From: Paludibacteraceae bacterium
Lineage (GTDB): Bacteria; Bacteroidota; Bacteroidia; Bacteroidales; Paludibacteraceae
NCBI GenBank assembly: GCA_017649925.1
Contig: JAGCFX010000031.1
Location: 62,001-126,000 of the forward strand
Direction: 5' to 3'
Length of the DNA stretch: 64,000 nt
The notes under the pieces were generated by a model. It saw only the letters and a list, made by a program, of their open reading frames with translations. It was not told the origin of the DNA and made no database searches. Numbering within the stretch: position 1 is the first letter of the stretch; each line of letters opens with the position of its first letter. Positions 8,921 through 17,919 of this stretch are shown in pieces. The position numbers were made by a program, and so were the translations under genes.

Positions 8921-9961
8921 TTATTTCACGGCCTCAATGTGGAAGGTGTACACCTTCCGTTTTTGAGTGTAATTATCCTCCTTCGGCAATGTTTCTGTAT
9001 GATCCAAGATGGCCTTTGTGGGATCTTTGAGATCAAACGTCAATCCTAAATCATCGCAGAAATTCGGGATTTCAATGTTCGTTTCATTCCCATTGTCCTC
9101 TACTTGATATAGGCTGAGCAATGCATAGTTTCCTAAATCTTGTCTCATGTACCATCTGCATTCTGCATATATTTGCCCACCGGCAGTTTTCATCAGGAAT
9201 GTGCTGTCTTCAAAGAAGCGAAGTGTGTAATTTTTTAGCAAATTAACTTGTGTGTCAATTACTTTTTCGACGGCCTCTCCGTTCGCATCGTAATCCGCGA
9301 CAAAGGCCCCGTTCCCGTTGTATTTTCCCTGTGTTTCAATGGTAATAACGGTGTCTGAGACAATTTTCCAAGGGTACTGTGCCAAGTGTTCTTCATTCGT
9401 TTTCGGCAGGTCGGGCAATTCATTGATGCGTGTGTAAATGGTGTATTCGTTCAATAGCGAATCATAATCATTAGGCCGACATAATACCAAACGGCTCTCC
9501 TCCAGCAAATTGATTGTATATTCTCCTTCCGGCGACCACCAAACAGCATGCGAGACTTCCCGGGAGAAAGCGATTTTATCGCCTGTAATTGCCCATTTTC
9601 CTTGCTCTTTTACCAACCCATCATAACTATAATAATCATAGTAAGTATAACTCTTGTCCCCATTGAGTTCAAGGTAATAACCGCTACCGCTATCTTCTTT
9701 CGAATAGTCATATGCTCCAACCGGAGCTACAGAATCTTTGTGAATGGTTGCCATGGCTGCAAATCTCCAAATACCGATGAGGTTTTCTTCGTTGATTTTG
9801 ACCGCATCTTCCGGGTTGCCTTCAGTCCATTTCTCGAACCATTCTTCCGTACCCGTTTGATTCTCCGGCTTGTTTGGGTTATCCGGATCGTTTGTCTTAC
9901 ACGACATCATCATCGGCAACACGATTGCTGCCATGATGGCGAATTGGAATAGTTTTTTCAT
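8921..9961 (-). CDS. Lipocalin-like lipoprotein, function unknown
   Basis: 346 residues. The type II signal MKKLFQFAIMAAIVLPMMMSC ends in a lipobox with Cys21, so it is lipid-anchored. After a Pro/Asn/Glu-rich linker there is a pattern LIGIWRF...SYTYYDYYSYDG...GKWAITGDKI resembling the first half of a lipocalin-like domain, and a second similar half begins near residue 195 (YPWKIVSDTVI...GKYNGNGAF). Two tandem beta-barrel-like halves are therefore likely. No catalytic residues can be named. The gene has its own promoter and stands alone. Confidence 0.7.
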   Translation of the reverse strand: MKKLFQFAIMAAIVLPMMMSCKTNDPDNPNKPENQTGTEEWFEKWTEGNPEDAVKINEENLIGIWRFAAMATIHKDSVAPVGAYDYSKEDSGSGYYLELNGDKSYTYYDYYSYDGLVKEQGKWAITGDKIAFSREVSHAVWWSPEGEYTINLLEESRLVLCRPNDYDSLLNEYTIYTRINELPDLPKTNEEHLAQYPWKIVSDTVITIETQGKYNGNGAFVADYDANGEAVEKVIDTQVNLLKNYTLRFFEDSTFLMKTAGGQIYAECRWYMRQDLGNYALLSLYQVEDNGNETNIEIPNFCDDLGLTFDLKDPTKAILDHTETLPKEDNYTQKRKVYTFHIEAVK

Positions 9962-10003
9962 ATGATTAAATTTTTAAGTATAGTTACGTATGTAATCTGC
10001 TCG

Positions 10004-10034
10004 CAAAGTTACTGCTTTTTTATTATATGTGCAA
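10004..10034 (-). promoter_or_regulatory. Promoter for the lipocalin-like lipoprotein
   Basis: Minus strand: TTG at 10034-10032, 20 bases, TAACTTTG at 10011-10004. The start codon is 42 bases further on. Confidence 0.75.
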
Positions 10035-10064
10035 GAAATTCGGATATTTTTTGTTTATTTTTCT

Positions 10065-10826
10065 TCATTTTAGTCCGAAAAGGCGCTTTGCGTTCGCATT
10101 TGTTGCCGCAATTATCGTATCTATAGAGCAGTTATACACTTGCGCCAGTCGTTCAGCGACCAGAATCATCAGTCGACTTTCATTGCGTTCTCCGCGATGG
10201 GGTGTGGGCGCCAAATACGGACCATCCGTTTCCAATACAATGCGTTCCATTGGCACTATTTCCAGCGTCTCGGATAGTTTGCAATTCTTAAATGTCAGCA
10301 CGCCTCCGATTCCTAAATAAAGACCCATGTTCAGTATCTGTTGTGCCGTCTCTTTGCTGCCGTTAAAGCAGTGTATCACGCCGTGAACATGCGCTTCTTT
10401 TAAGATTTTTAACGTATCTTCCGTCGCTTCGCGATTATGAATCATCACCGGCAAATCCAACTCTTCTGCCAAAGCCAACTGCCGTTTAAAGACTTCTTGC
10501 TGCGCGTCTTTGAAAGTAATGTCCCAATAATAATCCAAACCGATCTCGCCAATGGCGACCAGCTCTTTTCTGTTTTCGCGGATTGCTTTTTCGATAATAG
10601 CCCATTGTTCCTGCCAATCGGCTTTCACATCCTGCGGATGAAAGCCCAAACCGGCATAACAGTACCCGGGATATCTTCGACAAAGATCCAGGATTCCCTC
10701 GACGGACATAGCATTCACGCCCGGCACAATCATAGCCGTGACGCCACATTCTTTCTGCCGCGCAATCATCGCTTCGCGGTCTGGTGCATAAGCCTCCTCG
10801 TCCAAATGTATGTGCGTGTCAATCAT
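10065..10826 (-). CDS. tatD: TatD family metal-dependent hydrolase/DNase
   Basis: 253 residues, the full family length. Motifs in order: DTHIHLD (metal-binding HxH) at residues 3-9, GLGFHPQ near 60, GEIGLDYYW near 95, MIHNREA near 130, HCFNGS near 155, and ETDGPYLAP near 202. TatD proteins are TIM-barrel 3'-5' nucleases or D-aminoacyl-related hydrolases; the exact substrate is not shown. Its start overlaps the queA stop codon by four bases (ATGA), so translation is coupled. It is the last gene of the tRNA-Ser-rlmL-queA set. Confidence 0.9.
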   Translation of the reverse strand: MIDTHIHLDEEAYAPDREAMIARQKECGVTAMIVPGVNAMSVEGILDLCRRYPGYCYAGLGFHPQDVKADWQEQWAIIEKAIRENRKELVAIGEIGLDYYWDITFKDAQQEVFKRQLALAEELDLPVMIHNREATEDTLKILKEAHVHGVIHCFNGSKETAQQILNMGLYLGIGGVLTFKNCKLSETLEIVPMERIVLETDGPYLAPTPHRGERNESRLMILVAERLAQVYNCSIDTIIAATNANAKRLFGLK

Positions 10827-12001
10827 CGTGTTAAAATACTGCTGTCTCCGTAACTTAAGAATCGGAAATCATGGCTCAGCGCGTAGTCGTAAATCGTTTT
10901 CCAATCGCCATTGACAAAGGCGCTGACAAGCAAAAGCAATGTTGATTGCGGTTGATGGAAATTGGTAATCAACTGATCTACAAGGTGGAACTGATATCCT
11001 GGTTTAATCATAATCTGCGTTTCGGCATGTAAAGTGTCCAAACCGGTTGCATCGAGGTAATCGACAATCGCTAGCAGCGCCTCCTTGACACTTAATGTAT
11101 ATTCTTTTTCGTAAGGTTCAAATTGGCTGACAGAGGGATTCTCCGGATGGCAACCGATGAAATAAAGGCTCTCGAGTGTACGCATACTGGTTGTCCCGAC
11201 CGCCACAATCTTGCCTAACTTCCGGATGATATGCTCAATCGTTGTTTTTGGCACGGCGAAAATCTCCGTATGCATCGTATGCTCGTTGGCATCGGCCGTC
11301 TTGACCGGCAGGAAAGTGCCTGCGCCCACATGCAATGTCACTTCATCCGTTTCAATTCCCTGTTTGCGCAGCTCGTGTAATACCTTGTCCGTAAAATGCA
11401 AACCGGCTGTAGGCGCGGCCACTGAACCTTTGATGCGTGAATAAACGGTTTGGTAGGTTGTCTTGTCGCTTTCTTCGGTTTTGCGGTTCAAATATGGAGG
11501 AATAGGCAGTTCGCCGATGGCATCCAAAATCTCGGCAAAACTAACGGAGTTATTACCCCACGCAAAATGAATGGCGTAGGTATTTCCGCGTTGTTCGCCT
11601 TTGCTAACGCGAAGGGTTATTTGCAAACTCTCAACGCTCAACTCTAAGTCTTCTTCGTGCCATTTCTTGGCATTGCCCACCATACATTTCCATGTACAAC
11701 CGATGGTTGAACTCAGCGATAGTTGATAGTCATGTGGCGTTAATGGCTCCAAACAGAACACTTCTATTCGCGCGCCGGTCGGTTTATGAAACTCCAGTCG
11801 TGCCTGTATTACGCGCGTGTTATTATATATAAGGAGTGAGTGGGGCGCAATATAATTGCCCACATTGTAGAAACGGTCTTCGCTTACATTCCCGTCGCGA
11901 TAGACCAGCAGTTTGCTGTGGTCTCTCTCCGTCAACGGATACTTCGCAATCCGTTCATCTGGCAAGGGATAGTTATAATCAGCTATGTAGATGGGCTTCA
12001 T
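10823..12001 (-). CDS. queA: S-adenosylmethionine:tRNA ribosyltransferase-isomerase
   Basis: 392 residues. It transfers and isomerises the ribosyl part of SAM onto preQ1 at the tRNA wobble base, making epoxyqueuosine. The N-terminus has [16 protein letters not shown], and the hallmark YQTVYSRIKGSVAAPTAGLHF is near residues 183-203. Near 290-300, SLYFIGCHP is followed by a segment typical of the longer QueA variants. It overlaps the methyltransferase gene upstream by 23 bases and tatD downstream by four. Its place behind a tRNA gene fits a tRNA-modification role. Confidence 0.95.
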   Translation of the reverse strand: MKPIYIADYNYPLPDERIAKYPLTERDHSKLLVYRDGNVSEDRFYNVGNYIAPHSLLIYNNTRVIQARLEFHKPTGARIEVFCLEPLTPHDYQLSLSSTIGCTWKCMVGNAKKWHEEDLELSVESLQITLRVSKGEQRGNTYAIHFAWGNNSVSFAEILDAIGELPIPPYLNRKTEESDKTTYQTVYSRIKGSVAAPTAGLHFTDKVLHELRKQGIETDEVTLHVGAGTFLPVKTADANEHTMHTEIFAVPKTTIEHIIRKLGKIVAVGTTSMRTLESLYFIGCHPENPSVSQFEPYEKEYTLSVKEALLAIVDYLDATGLDTLHAETQIMIKPGYQFHLVDQLITNFHQPQSTLLLLVSAFVNGDWKTIYDYALSHDFRFLSYGDSSILTR

Positions 12002-13124
12002 TGCGTTTTCCTTGAAATAGTTCGTATTGGTTAAACTGGCAATCGAGTTCGCCGTTTAGCAGTTTCATTTTTTTGCTCGGTTTGAGCCCGATGCATTTCA
12101 TGGCAGCGGCATTGGATGATATAATCCAAGCTGTGGCGCCCGTAAACTGATGCTTGAGTGCGGTGCCGATTTTGCCGTACAGATCTTCCATGTCTTTGTT
12201 GGAAGCCAGTCGCTCGCCGTAAGGCGGGTTGATCATTACCAACGCGTTTCCCGTTTGTGCTGTTTTCAACTCTTCCATTCGTACTTGACGCAACTCCACA
12301 TCATGTTGTACGCCCGCCGATTTGATATTTCTTGTGGCTTGTTGGATAGCGAAGAACGAAGCATCGGAGCCGTAAATCTTATGCGTGAACTCCCGTTCTT
12401 GCGAGTCATCATTATAGATATCGTTCCATAGGTCAGCATCAAAGTCCGGCCATTTCTCAAAAGCAAACGATTTGCGGAAGATGCCGGGCGCTATATTTCG
12501 TGCGATGAGTGCCGCCTCGATAGGTAGCGTTCCCGAACCGCACATAGGGTCATAGAAATTCGATTGTCCTCTCCAGCCCGCCATGAGCAACATACCTGCC
12601 GCCAGCACTTCGTTGATAGGCGCTTCAGTCGTCGCTACGCGGTATCCGCGTTTGTGCAGACTCTCGCCGCTACTATCCAAAGATACAGTCACTTGGTCGT
12701 TGGCAATATGGATATTGATAAGCAAATCCGGATTCTCCGTATTCACATTAGGGCGTTTGTTGGTCCGTTCATTCCAATAATCGGCAATCGCATCTTTGAC
12801 GCGGTATGTCACGAAACGGCTATTGCGAAAATTCTCACTATATACGATGGTATCAATAGCAAACGTACTATCGACTGTCATATATTGGCTCCAGTTCAGT
12901 GTCTTTAATTGCGAGTAGAGGGATTCCGTGTCCTTGGCTTTGAAACTTGCGATGGGCACCAGAATACGCAACGCGGTGCGTAAACATAAGTTGGCGCGAT
13001 AAAGCAAAGCCTTGTTCCCCATAAAAGAAACGGCTCGTCTTTCGATGAGCACGTCATTGGCGCCTAACTCAATCAGTTCTTGCGCTAATACTTCTTCCAG
13101 ACCTTTGAATGTCTTGGCAAGCAT
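11979..13124 (-). CDS. THUMP-domain 23S rRNA guanine-N2 methyltransferase, RlmL/K N-terminal type
   Basis: 381 residues from the ATG at 13124. An upstream in-frame ATG at 13220 lies inside the tRNA-Ser gene and is rejected. An N-terminal THUMP RNA-binding region spans about residues 40-150. The UPF0020/Rossmann methyltransferase part has [15 protein letters not shown] near 190 and the catalytic INPPYGERL near 300. It matches the stand-alone RlmL-type methyltransferase that modifies 23S rRNA; a tRNA target (TrmN-like) cannot be excluded. The start is only 17 bases from the tRNA 3' end, so the tRNA and this mRNA share one transcript. Confidence 0.85.
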   Translation of the reverse strand: MLAKTFKGLEEVLAQELIELGANDVLIERRAVSFMGNKALLYRANLCLRTALRILVPIASFKAKDTESLYSQLKTLNWSQYMTVDSTFAIDTIVYSENFRNSRFVTYRVKDAIADYWNERTNKRPNVNTENPDLLINIHIANDQVTVSLDSSGESLHKRGYRVATTEAPINEVLAAGMLLMAGWRGQSNFYDPMCGSGTLPIEAALIARNIAPGIFRKSFAFEKWPDFDADLWNDIYNDDSQEREFTHKIYGSDASFFAIQQATRNIKSAGVQHDVELRQVRMEELKTAQTGNALVMINPPYGERLASNKDMEDLYGKIGTALKHQFTGATAWIISSNAAAMKCIGLKPSKKMKLLNGELDCQFNQYELFQGKRNEAHLHS

Positions 13125-13141
13125 AGAAAAGTTGTTAGTTG

Positions 13142-13226
13142 CGGAAAGAGAGGGATTCGAACCCCCGGTACGTTTCCGTACTTCGGTTTTCAAGACCGAC
13201 GCAATAGACCACTCTGCCATCTTTCC
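13142..13226 (-). tRNA. tRNA-Ser (anticodon TGA)
   Basis: 85 bases on the minus strand. Acceptor stem GGAAAGA/TCTTTCC with discriminator G, anticodon loop CTTGAAA, a long variable arm (GTACGGAAACGTAC), and T-loop GGTTCGAATCC. CCA is not encoded. It is the first gene of a transcript that continues into the rRNA/tRNA modification genes. Confidence 0.95.
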
Positions 13227-13285
13227 TCAATCGCTGAAGGGCGATATTTTTCTCGAGCATAGGGCTCTCGATTAAAAATCGGGCA

Positions 13286-13316
13286 CAAAGGTACTGTTTT
13301 TTTTTGAGATGTGCAA
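13286..13316 (-). promoter_or_regulatory. Promoter for tRNA-Ser(TGA) and the rlmL-like/queA/tatD genes
   Basis: Minus strand: TTG at 13316-13314, 20 bases, TACCTTTG at 13293-13286, about 60 bases before the tRNA. Confidence 0.75.
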
Positions 13317-13338
13317 ATTTTTGCCGATTTTTTGTGAT

Positions 13339-14223
13339 TTATTTCTTTATTTGGAAGGGGAAGGAACCAATCAAGTCGCCGTCGCAGAAGAAATCGATGG
13401 TATAGAATCCGCTTTCTACTTTTTCTTCCTCATCCAGCGTGCAGTAGCATGTGCCGTTGTATGCTTCGCCGGCATACTCAATCTGCTGCATGAGCGTGTA
13501 AGGAATCTGTCCACTCTCGAAGGCAAAAGTATGTGCTTCGTTCTCGCCAAGCAGATTGCCGCGCGGGTCAATCACGCGGGCGTAAACATTCTTCATGCCC
13601 GGCTTGCAGGTAATGTTCTTCGCAATAACGAAATCGAACTGCAACTTACGAATGTTAGCCGCCATCTTGGTCTTATGGTTTGCTTTGTTGAGTGTGGTGA
13701 GAGTGCAGGATGTAATCTCCAGCATTGAGGCGCGACTGACAGTTTCCGTCAACTCTGTGTTGGCTTGCGTGAGTTGTTCGTTGCGCGTGCGCACCTGTTG
13801 GTTCTCTTGACGTACTTGCTGGTTTTCTTCGGTCAGTCGCGCATTGGTGGCGTTGAGGCTGTCTATCTGTCGCACATAGTCTTTGAGCACCGCGCGAGTA
13901 GTTGCCAACTCTTTTTTCAACTCCGCTATACGGCGTGCGTTGGATGCTTTGGTTTGGCGCAACTCTTCCAACAAATCTTGCACGCGTTGCTGTTCGCGCG
14001 TCAACAAGTCCTGCAGACTATCATTGCGAATATCCAGATTCTGGTAGCCGTCGAATTGAATTGCCAGGTCCTCGTATTCTTCCTGTAACTCCTCTTTCTC
14101 CAACTCCATCTGCTCCACAATCTCATTCAATTCCTGGCGTTGCGACATGTTCCAGTAAACCAACCCGCCGATGATGGCGAGCAGTATGATGACTAATACC
14201 CAAATAAATACCTTATTTTTCAT
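13339..14223 (-). CDS. Membrane-anchored coiled-coil protein, function unknown
   Basis: 294 residues. A single membrane helix lies at about residues 5-25, then a long coiled coil rich in Glu, Gln, Arg and Leu from about 29 to 160, then a compact C-terminal domain of about 125 residues with beta character (ITSCTLTTLNK..., YARVIDPRGNLLGE). The pattern is common in Bacteroidales proteins next to cell-wall genes. The start codon overlaps the murF stop by one base (TAATG), so the two are coupled. A role in envelope or division is inference from that neighbour. Confidence 0.7.
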   Translation of the reverse strand: MKNKVFIWVLVIILLAIIGGLVYWNMSQRQELNEIVEQMELEKEELQEEYEDLAIQFDGYQNLDIRNDSLQDLLTREQQRVQDLLEELRQTKASNARRIAELKKELATTRAVLKDYVRQIDSLNATNARLTEENQQVRQENQQVRTRNEQLTQANTELTETVSRASMLEITSCTLTTLNKANHKTKMAANIRKLQFDFVIAKNITCKPGMKNVYARVIDPRGNLLGENEAHTFAFESGQIPYTLMQQIEYAGEAYNGTCYCTLDEEEKVESGFYTIDFFCDGDLIGSFPFQIKK

Positions 14224-15374
14224 TACAATAATGGGATTACTTTTTCCAATTGATTACTTCTACTGCCTTTCAGCAAGATGGTATAACCGCTTATCGGCTT
14301 ATCTTTTAAAAATTCGTAGAGTGCATCTACGTTGTCGAAGATCGGGTAGGGCGCTGTGGTCGTTTTGTATTCCTCGCCGACCAGCAGCACTTTGTCCGCT
14401 TTGCGTTCCAATAGCATGTTCACGATGTTTTGGTGCTCCAAATGGCTATACTCGCCTAGTTCCCGCATCGCGCCGAGGATATAACAATTGCCTTTGAAGG
14501 CATTGATGGCTGCGGTCATGGAAGTTGGGTTTGCATTATAAGCATCAATAACCACCGTGTTTCGCTCCGTCTGCATCAACTGTGAGCGGTTGTTGGAGGG
14601 CACATAAGCACGGATGGCTTGCAGTGCCTGCTCGTGATGCACACCAAAATACTCGCCCACGCACAAGGCTGCTGAAACGTTCTCTGCGTTGTAACCGCCC
14701 ACCAGATGTGTGCCTTCGGGCATCGTACCGGTCGTGTAACCGACCGTCTTCAGGTCAGCTGCCATTTGTGCAAGATAGGGATTGTCCGTATTGCGGAAAC
14801 AGAATCCGCCGTGTGCACGCAGGAAATCGTATAACTCCGCTTTTGTCCGCATCACGCCTTCAAACGAACCGAAACCCTCCAAGTGTGCGCGCCCTACATT
14901 GGTGATAAGACCGAAGTTAGGCTCCGCTATCTCCACCAGTTCTTTGATGTCGCCCGGATGACTTGCACCCATCTCCACAATCGCCATCTCGTGCGCACGC
15001 GTGATACTCAATAAGGTCAACGGCACGCCAATCTGGTTATTCAGATTGCCTTGGGTGTAATAGAGTTTGTATTTGGTGCTCAGCACCGCTGCGCAGAGTT
15101 CTTTGGTCGTCGTCTTTCCATTAGTGCCGGTGATGCCGAGAATAGGCAGACCTAACTCACGCCGCCAGGCACGTGCAAGCTCCTGCAAGTCACGCAGAGC
15201 CTTCTCACCGCAGATGACATATGCTGCACCGTCACGGCGAGCCTGGTCTACGAAATCATTCCCGTCAAAATGCTCGCCTTTCAGCGCCACAAACACGCAA
15301 CCCGGTACCACCTTTCGGCTGTCCGTTGTCACATTCAGCGACTCTTTGCCGGCTATCAAAAAACTCCAATCCAT
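14223..15374 (-). CDS. murF: UDP-N-acetylmuramoyl-tripeptide--D-alanyl-D-alanine ligase, short form
   Basis: 383 residues. It adds D-Ala-D-Ala to the UDP-MurNAc tripeptide using ATP in the cytoplasm. Domain 1 has DSRKVVPGCVFVALKGEHFDG (residues 18-38); the ATP loop GTNGKTTTKE is at 83-92; NLNNQIGVPLTLL and VEMGASHPGDI follow; GAMRELGEYS and a C-terminal ligase domain with LKGSRSNQLEKV close the protein. It is shorter than the 430-450 residues usual for MurF. The gap lies before GGYNAENVSAA, where the middle domain normally has about 40 more residues. The catalytic motifs are intact. It has its own divergent promoter facing porX. Confidence 0.93.
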   Translation of the reverse strand: MDWSFLIAGKESLNVTTDSRKVVPGCVFVALKGEHFDGNDFVDQARRDGAAYVICGEKALRDLQELARAWRRELGLPILGITGTNGKTTTKELCAAVLSTKYKLYYTQGNLNNQIGVPLTLLSITRAHEMAIVEMGASHPGDIKELVEIAEPNFGLITNVGRAHLEGFGSFEGVMRTKAELYDFLRAHGGFCFRNTDNPYLAQMAADLKTVGYTTGTMPEGTHLVGGYNAENVSAALCVGEYFGVHHEQALQAIRAYVPSNNRSQLMQTERNTVVIDAYNANPTSMTAAINAFKGNCYILGAMRELGEYSHLEHQNIVNMLLERKADKVLLVGEEYKTTTAPYPIFDNVDALYEFLKDKPISGYTILLKGSRSNQLEKVIPLL

Positions 15375-15396
15375 CTTTGCTATTCAAAAAAGCGTG

Positions 15397-15427
15397 CAAA
15401 GGTACAAAGAATTTTGCATATATGCAA
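15397..15427 (-). promoter_or_regulatory. Promoter for murF
   Basis: Minus strand: TTG at 15427-15425, 20 bases, TACCTTTG at 15404-15397. It is divergent from the porX promoter. Confidence 0.75.
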
Positions 15428-15444
15428 ATAATTGAGGAATTTTC

Positions 15445-15475
15445 TTGCATATGTCAAAAAAAAGCAGTACTTTTG
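15445..15475 (+). promoter_or_regulatory. Promoter for porX
   Basis: TTG at 15445-15447, 20 bases, TACTTTTG at 15468-15475; the ATG is 19 bases further on. The -33 elements of the two divergent promoters lie within 20 bases of each other. Confidence 0.75.
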
Positions 15476-15494
15476 CGGCAAATTTGTCAGAGGT

Positions 15495-17045
15495 ATGAAT
15501 ACGATCTTATGGGTAGACGATGAGATAGACTTGCTACAACCGTACATCATCTATCTGAAAGGGAAAGGCTACGAAGTAGTCACCGCCAGTAACGGCGAAG
15601 ATGCGATAGAGGCATTCGGGCATCCGCATTCAACTGCCGGTACGGCTGTTGACATCGTGTTCCTTGATGAGAACATGCCCGGGATGTCGGGATTGGAGAC
15701 GCTGCAAGAGATCAAACGATTGCATCCGGAAGTGCCGGTGGTGATGATTACGAAGAGCGAGGAAGAGCATATCATGGAACAGGCGATAGGTGAGAAGATT
15801 GCCGATTACTTGATCAAGCCCGTCAACCCGAGTCAAATATTGTTGTGCCTCAAAAAGCATATCCATAGCCGTGACATCGTGAGCGAGCAAGTGCAGCAGA
15901 ACTATCGCCAGGAATGGAGCGACATATCGTATATGATTGATACAGCAAGCACGATAGAGGAATGGCAAGCTGTTGAGCGGACGTTGAGCAAATGGGATAT
16001 CGAACTGGAGAACTCGTCGATGCGTTCGATGATCGACGACCAGCGCGCGCAGGCAAATGCGGCGTTCAGCAAGTGGATTGCGAAGAACTACGAGTCTTGG
16101 TTTGGCAGCGAGCGTCCTGTCATGTCGCAAGATGTGATGAAGCACGCTGTTTTTCCGCTGCTGGACAACGGAGAAAAGGTCCTGTTGTGCGTGATTGACA
16201 ACTTCCGCTATGACCAATGGAAGACTATCCAGCCGCTGATTAGTGAGTTCTATTCCGTTCAGACAGAAGAGCAATATACATCTATACTGCCAACGGCTAC
16301 GCAGTATGCGCGCAATGCCATTTTTGCGGGCTTGTTGCCGCTACAGATTCAAGAGATGTACCCGCAATACTGGGTGGAAGAAGGCGATGAGGAGAGTAAG
16401 AACCTGCATGAGAAAGAGTTGGTGCAGACGCTACTGGACAGATATCGCAGGCGTGAGAGTTTTAACTATTGGAAAGTGAACGAGAGCGATTTCTGCGAGC
16501 GCGTGATTGGTCAGTTGAAAGGCGTGCAGGCGCCGCTGAGCATCGTGGTGCTGAACTTCATCGACATGCTGAGTCACTCGCGTACGGAGAGTAAGATGAT
16601 GCGGGAGTTGGCGAACGACGAGGCAGCGTATAGAAGTCTGACACTCAGTTGGTTCCGTCATTCGCCGACATATGAGTTGTTACGCCGTGCGGCGGAGTTG
16701 GGCTTTACATTAGTATTGACGACGGATCACGGCACAACGCGCGTGAAGAATGCCGTGCAGATCATTGCCGACAAGAACACCAACACTAATATCCGCTATA
16801 AAGTAGGCAAAGCGCTGAATTGCAATGCCAAAACCGTGATGACCATCGAGCAACCGAAACGCGTCGGGTTGCCTTGTCCGAACGTGAGCAGCAGTTATAT
16901 GTTCTGCACGGGTAATGACTTTTTCGCCTATCCGAATCAGTTCAACTACTACGCGCAGTACTACCGCAATACCTTCCAACACGGCGGTATCTCGCTGGAG
17001 GAGATGATTATACCGTTGGTAACGTTAGTACCAAAGTCACGATAA
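15495..17045 (+). CDS. porX: T9SS response regulator PorX (receiver plus PglZ domain)
   Basis: 516 residues from the ATG at 15495; the longer in-frame start at 15432 lies upstream of the promoter. The receiver domain covers residues 1-125, with acidic pocket DDE at 8-10, phospho-acceptor Asp58 in FLDENMPGMSG, and the Lys of LIKPVNP near 110. A helical linker (130-200) leads to a PglZ, alkaline-phosphatase-like domain with ATQYARNAIFAGLLP, IDMLSH and TTDHGT motifs. In Porphyromonas and Flavobacterium PorX with kinase PorY controls type IX secretion, and the PglZ part is a zinc phosphodiesterase on oligonucleotides. PorY is not in this window. Its presence agrees with the T9SS-like tails on the giant proteins. 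Confidence 0.93.
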   Translation: MNTILWVDDEIDLLQPYIIYLKGKGYEVVTASNGEDAIEAFGHPHSTAGTAVDIVFLDENMPGMSGLETLQEIKRLHPEVPVVMITKSEEEHIMEQAIGEKIADYLIKPVNPSQILLCLKKHIHSRDIVSEQVQQNYRQEWSDISYMIDTASTIEEWQAVERTLSKWDIELENSSMRSMIDDQRAQANAAFSKWIAKNYESWFGSERPVMSQDVMKHAVFPLLDNGEKVLLCVIDNFRYDQWKTIQPLISEFYSVQTEEQYTSILPTATQYARNAIFAGLLPLQIQEMYPQYWVEEGDEESKNLHEKELVQTLLDRYRRRESFNYWKVNESDFCERVIGQLKGVQAPLSIVVLNFIDMLSHSRTESKMMRELANDEAAYRSLTLSWFRHSPTYELLRRAAELGFTLVLTTDHGTTRVKNAVQIIADKNTNTNIRYKVGKALNCNAKTVMTIEQPKRVGLPCPNVSSSYMFCTGNDFFAYPNQFNYYAQYYRNTFQHGGISLEEMIIPLVTLVPKSR

Positions 17046-17054
17046 ACTGTTAGA

Positions 17055-17819
17055 ATGTTAGATTTTATCCTTATAGCCATTACCGTCCTGACATGGAATA
17101 CCGGTCGTATGGGACAGTATGCGAAGCCTGAGAAGAACGAGGTTTTGCAGTATCTGGTACGGCAGGATGCGGATGTGATCTGTCTGCAAGAGGTTGATGT
17201 GTATAAGGATGCGCAGTTCTTGACTTTGCCGGATGTGAAAGCGGCGTTGGGCAAGAAATATCCGTACTCATATTTGGATTTCGCCATCTATGACAAACGT
17301 CATCAGTATGGCACGATGGTTTGGTCCAAATACCCGATTATCCACAAACAGAGCATTCATTATAAGACGATAGGAAACATCTCAAACCGCTGTGATATAG
17401 TGGTAGCTAAAGATACCATCCGACTGATTAACAATCATTTGGAATCCTATAATTTTATTGCGGAAGATCTGAATGATATGGATAAGTTGAAAGCCAAGTG
17501 GCTGCGTGCGTTACCGCTACGCAACGAACAGGCGCGGGTGGTGAGAAAGGAGATTGACGAGAGTCCTTATCCCGTCATTGTAGTTGGGGATTTCAATTCG
17601 ATAGAGCTGAGTTATGCCTATTGGCATATCAGTCGCGGCCTGCATGACGCTTGGCGTTCCACACATCTATTAGAATGGGGCGGAACATGCGAACACCGCG
17701 GCTGGACATTCCGTATCGATTATATCTTGAGTACTGAGACATTGGTTCCTACGGCCTGCGAAGTGGTTGAGACTCCCGGCTCCGATCATAAACCCGTCGT
17801 CGCCACATTGGAGTGGTAG
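17055..17819 (+). CDS. Endonuclease/exonuclease/phosphatase (EEP) family hydrolase
   Basis: 254 residues. The fold motifs are LTWNTGRMG at 12-20, LQEVD with catalytic Glu46, NNHLES near 136, VVGDFNS near 176, and the final SDHKPV with catalytic His. The N-terminus is hydrophobic and may be a short signal or anchor. Members range from Mg-dependent nucleases to sphingomyelinase-like phosphodiesterases; the substrate cannot be read from motifs. It starts 10 bases after porX and is likely in the same transcript. The stop codon lies in the edge of a TCGA-phased repeat element. Confidence 0.85.
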   Translation: MLDFILIAITVLTWNTGRMGQYAKPEKNEVLQYLVRQDADVICLQEVDVYKDAQFLTLPDVKAALGKKYPYSYLDFAIYDKRHQYGTMVWSKYPIIHKQSIHYKTIGNISNRCDIVVAKDTIRLINNHLESYNFIAEDLNDMDKLKAKWLRALPLRNEQARVVRKEIDESPYPVIVVGDFNSIELSYAYWHISRGLHDAWRSTHLLEWGGTCEHRGWTFRIDYILSTETLVPTACEVVETPGSDHKPVVATLEW

Positions 17820-17910
17820 GATGCAATATTGACTCGAAGTTGGCTCGACATTGGCTCGAAGTTGGCTCGATTCGATAGTCTCTCGATTCTGTCTCGCCAG
17901 TCTGATTTTG
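17815..17910. repeat. TCGA-phased 11-base repeat element, locus 1
   Basis: TCGA cores begin at 17834, 17845, 17856 and 17867, exactly 11 bases apart (unit close to TTGGCTCGAAG). A second phase follows at 17872, 17883 and 17894 (the last TCGC). The first part aligns with 33018-33064 and the last 35 bases (17876-17910) are identical to 42176-42210. It sits between convergent genes. Confidence 0.8.
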
Positions 17911-17919
17911 ACTATACCA

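Noticed and set aside
13125..13220. Longer start of the RlmL-like gene from the ATG at 13220
   Set aside because: The extra codons lie within tRNA-Ser; the translated stretch is the tRNA sequence.
15432..15494. Longer start of porX
   Set aside because: It would put the start codon upstream of the promoter; the receiver domain begins at the ATG at 15495.
17815..17910. Rho-independent terminator for the convergent genes
   Set aside because: The TCGA cores do not form a stable GC-rich stem followed by a T tract in either direction.
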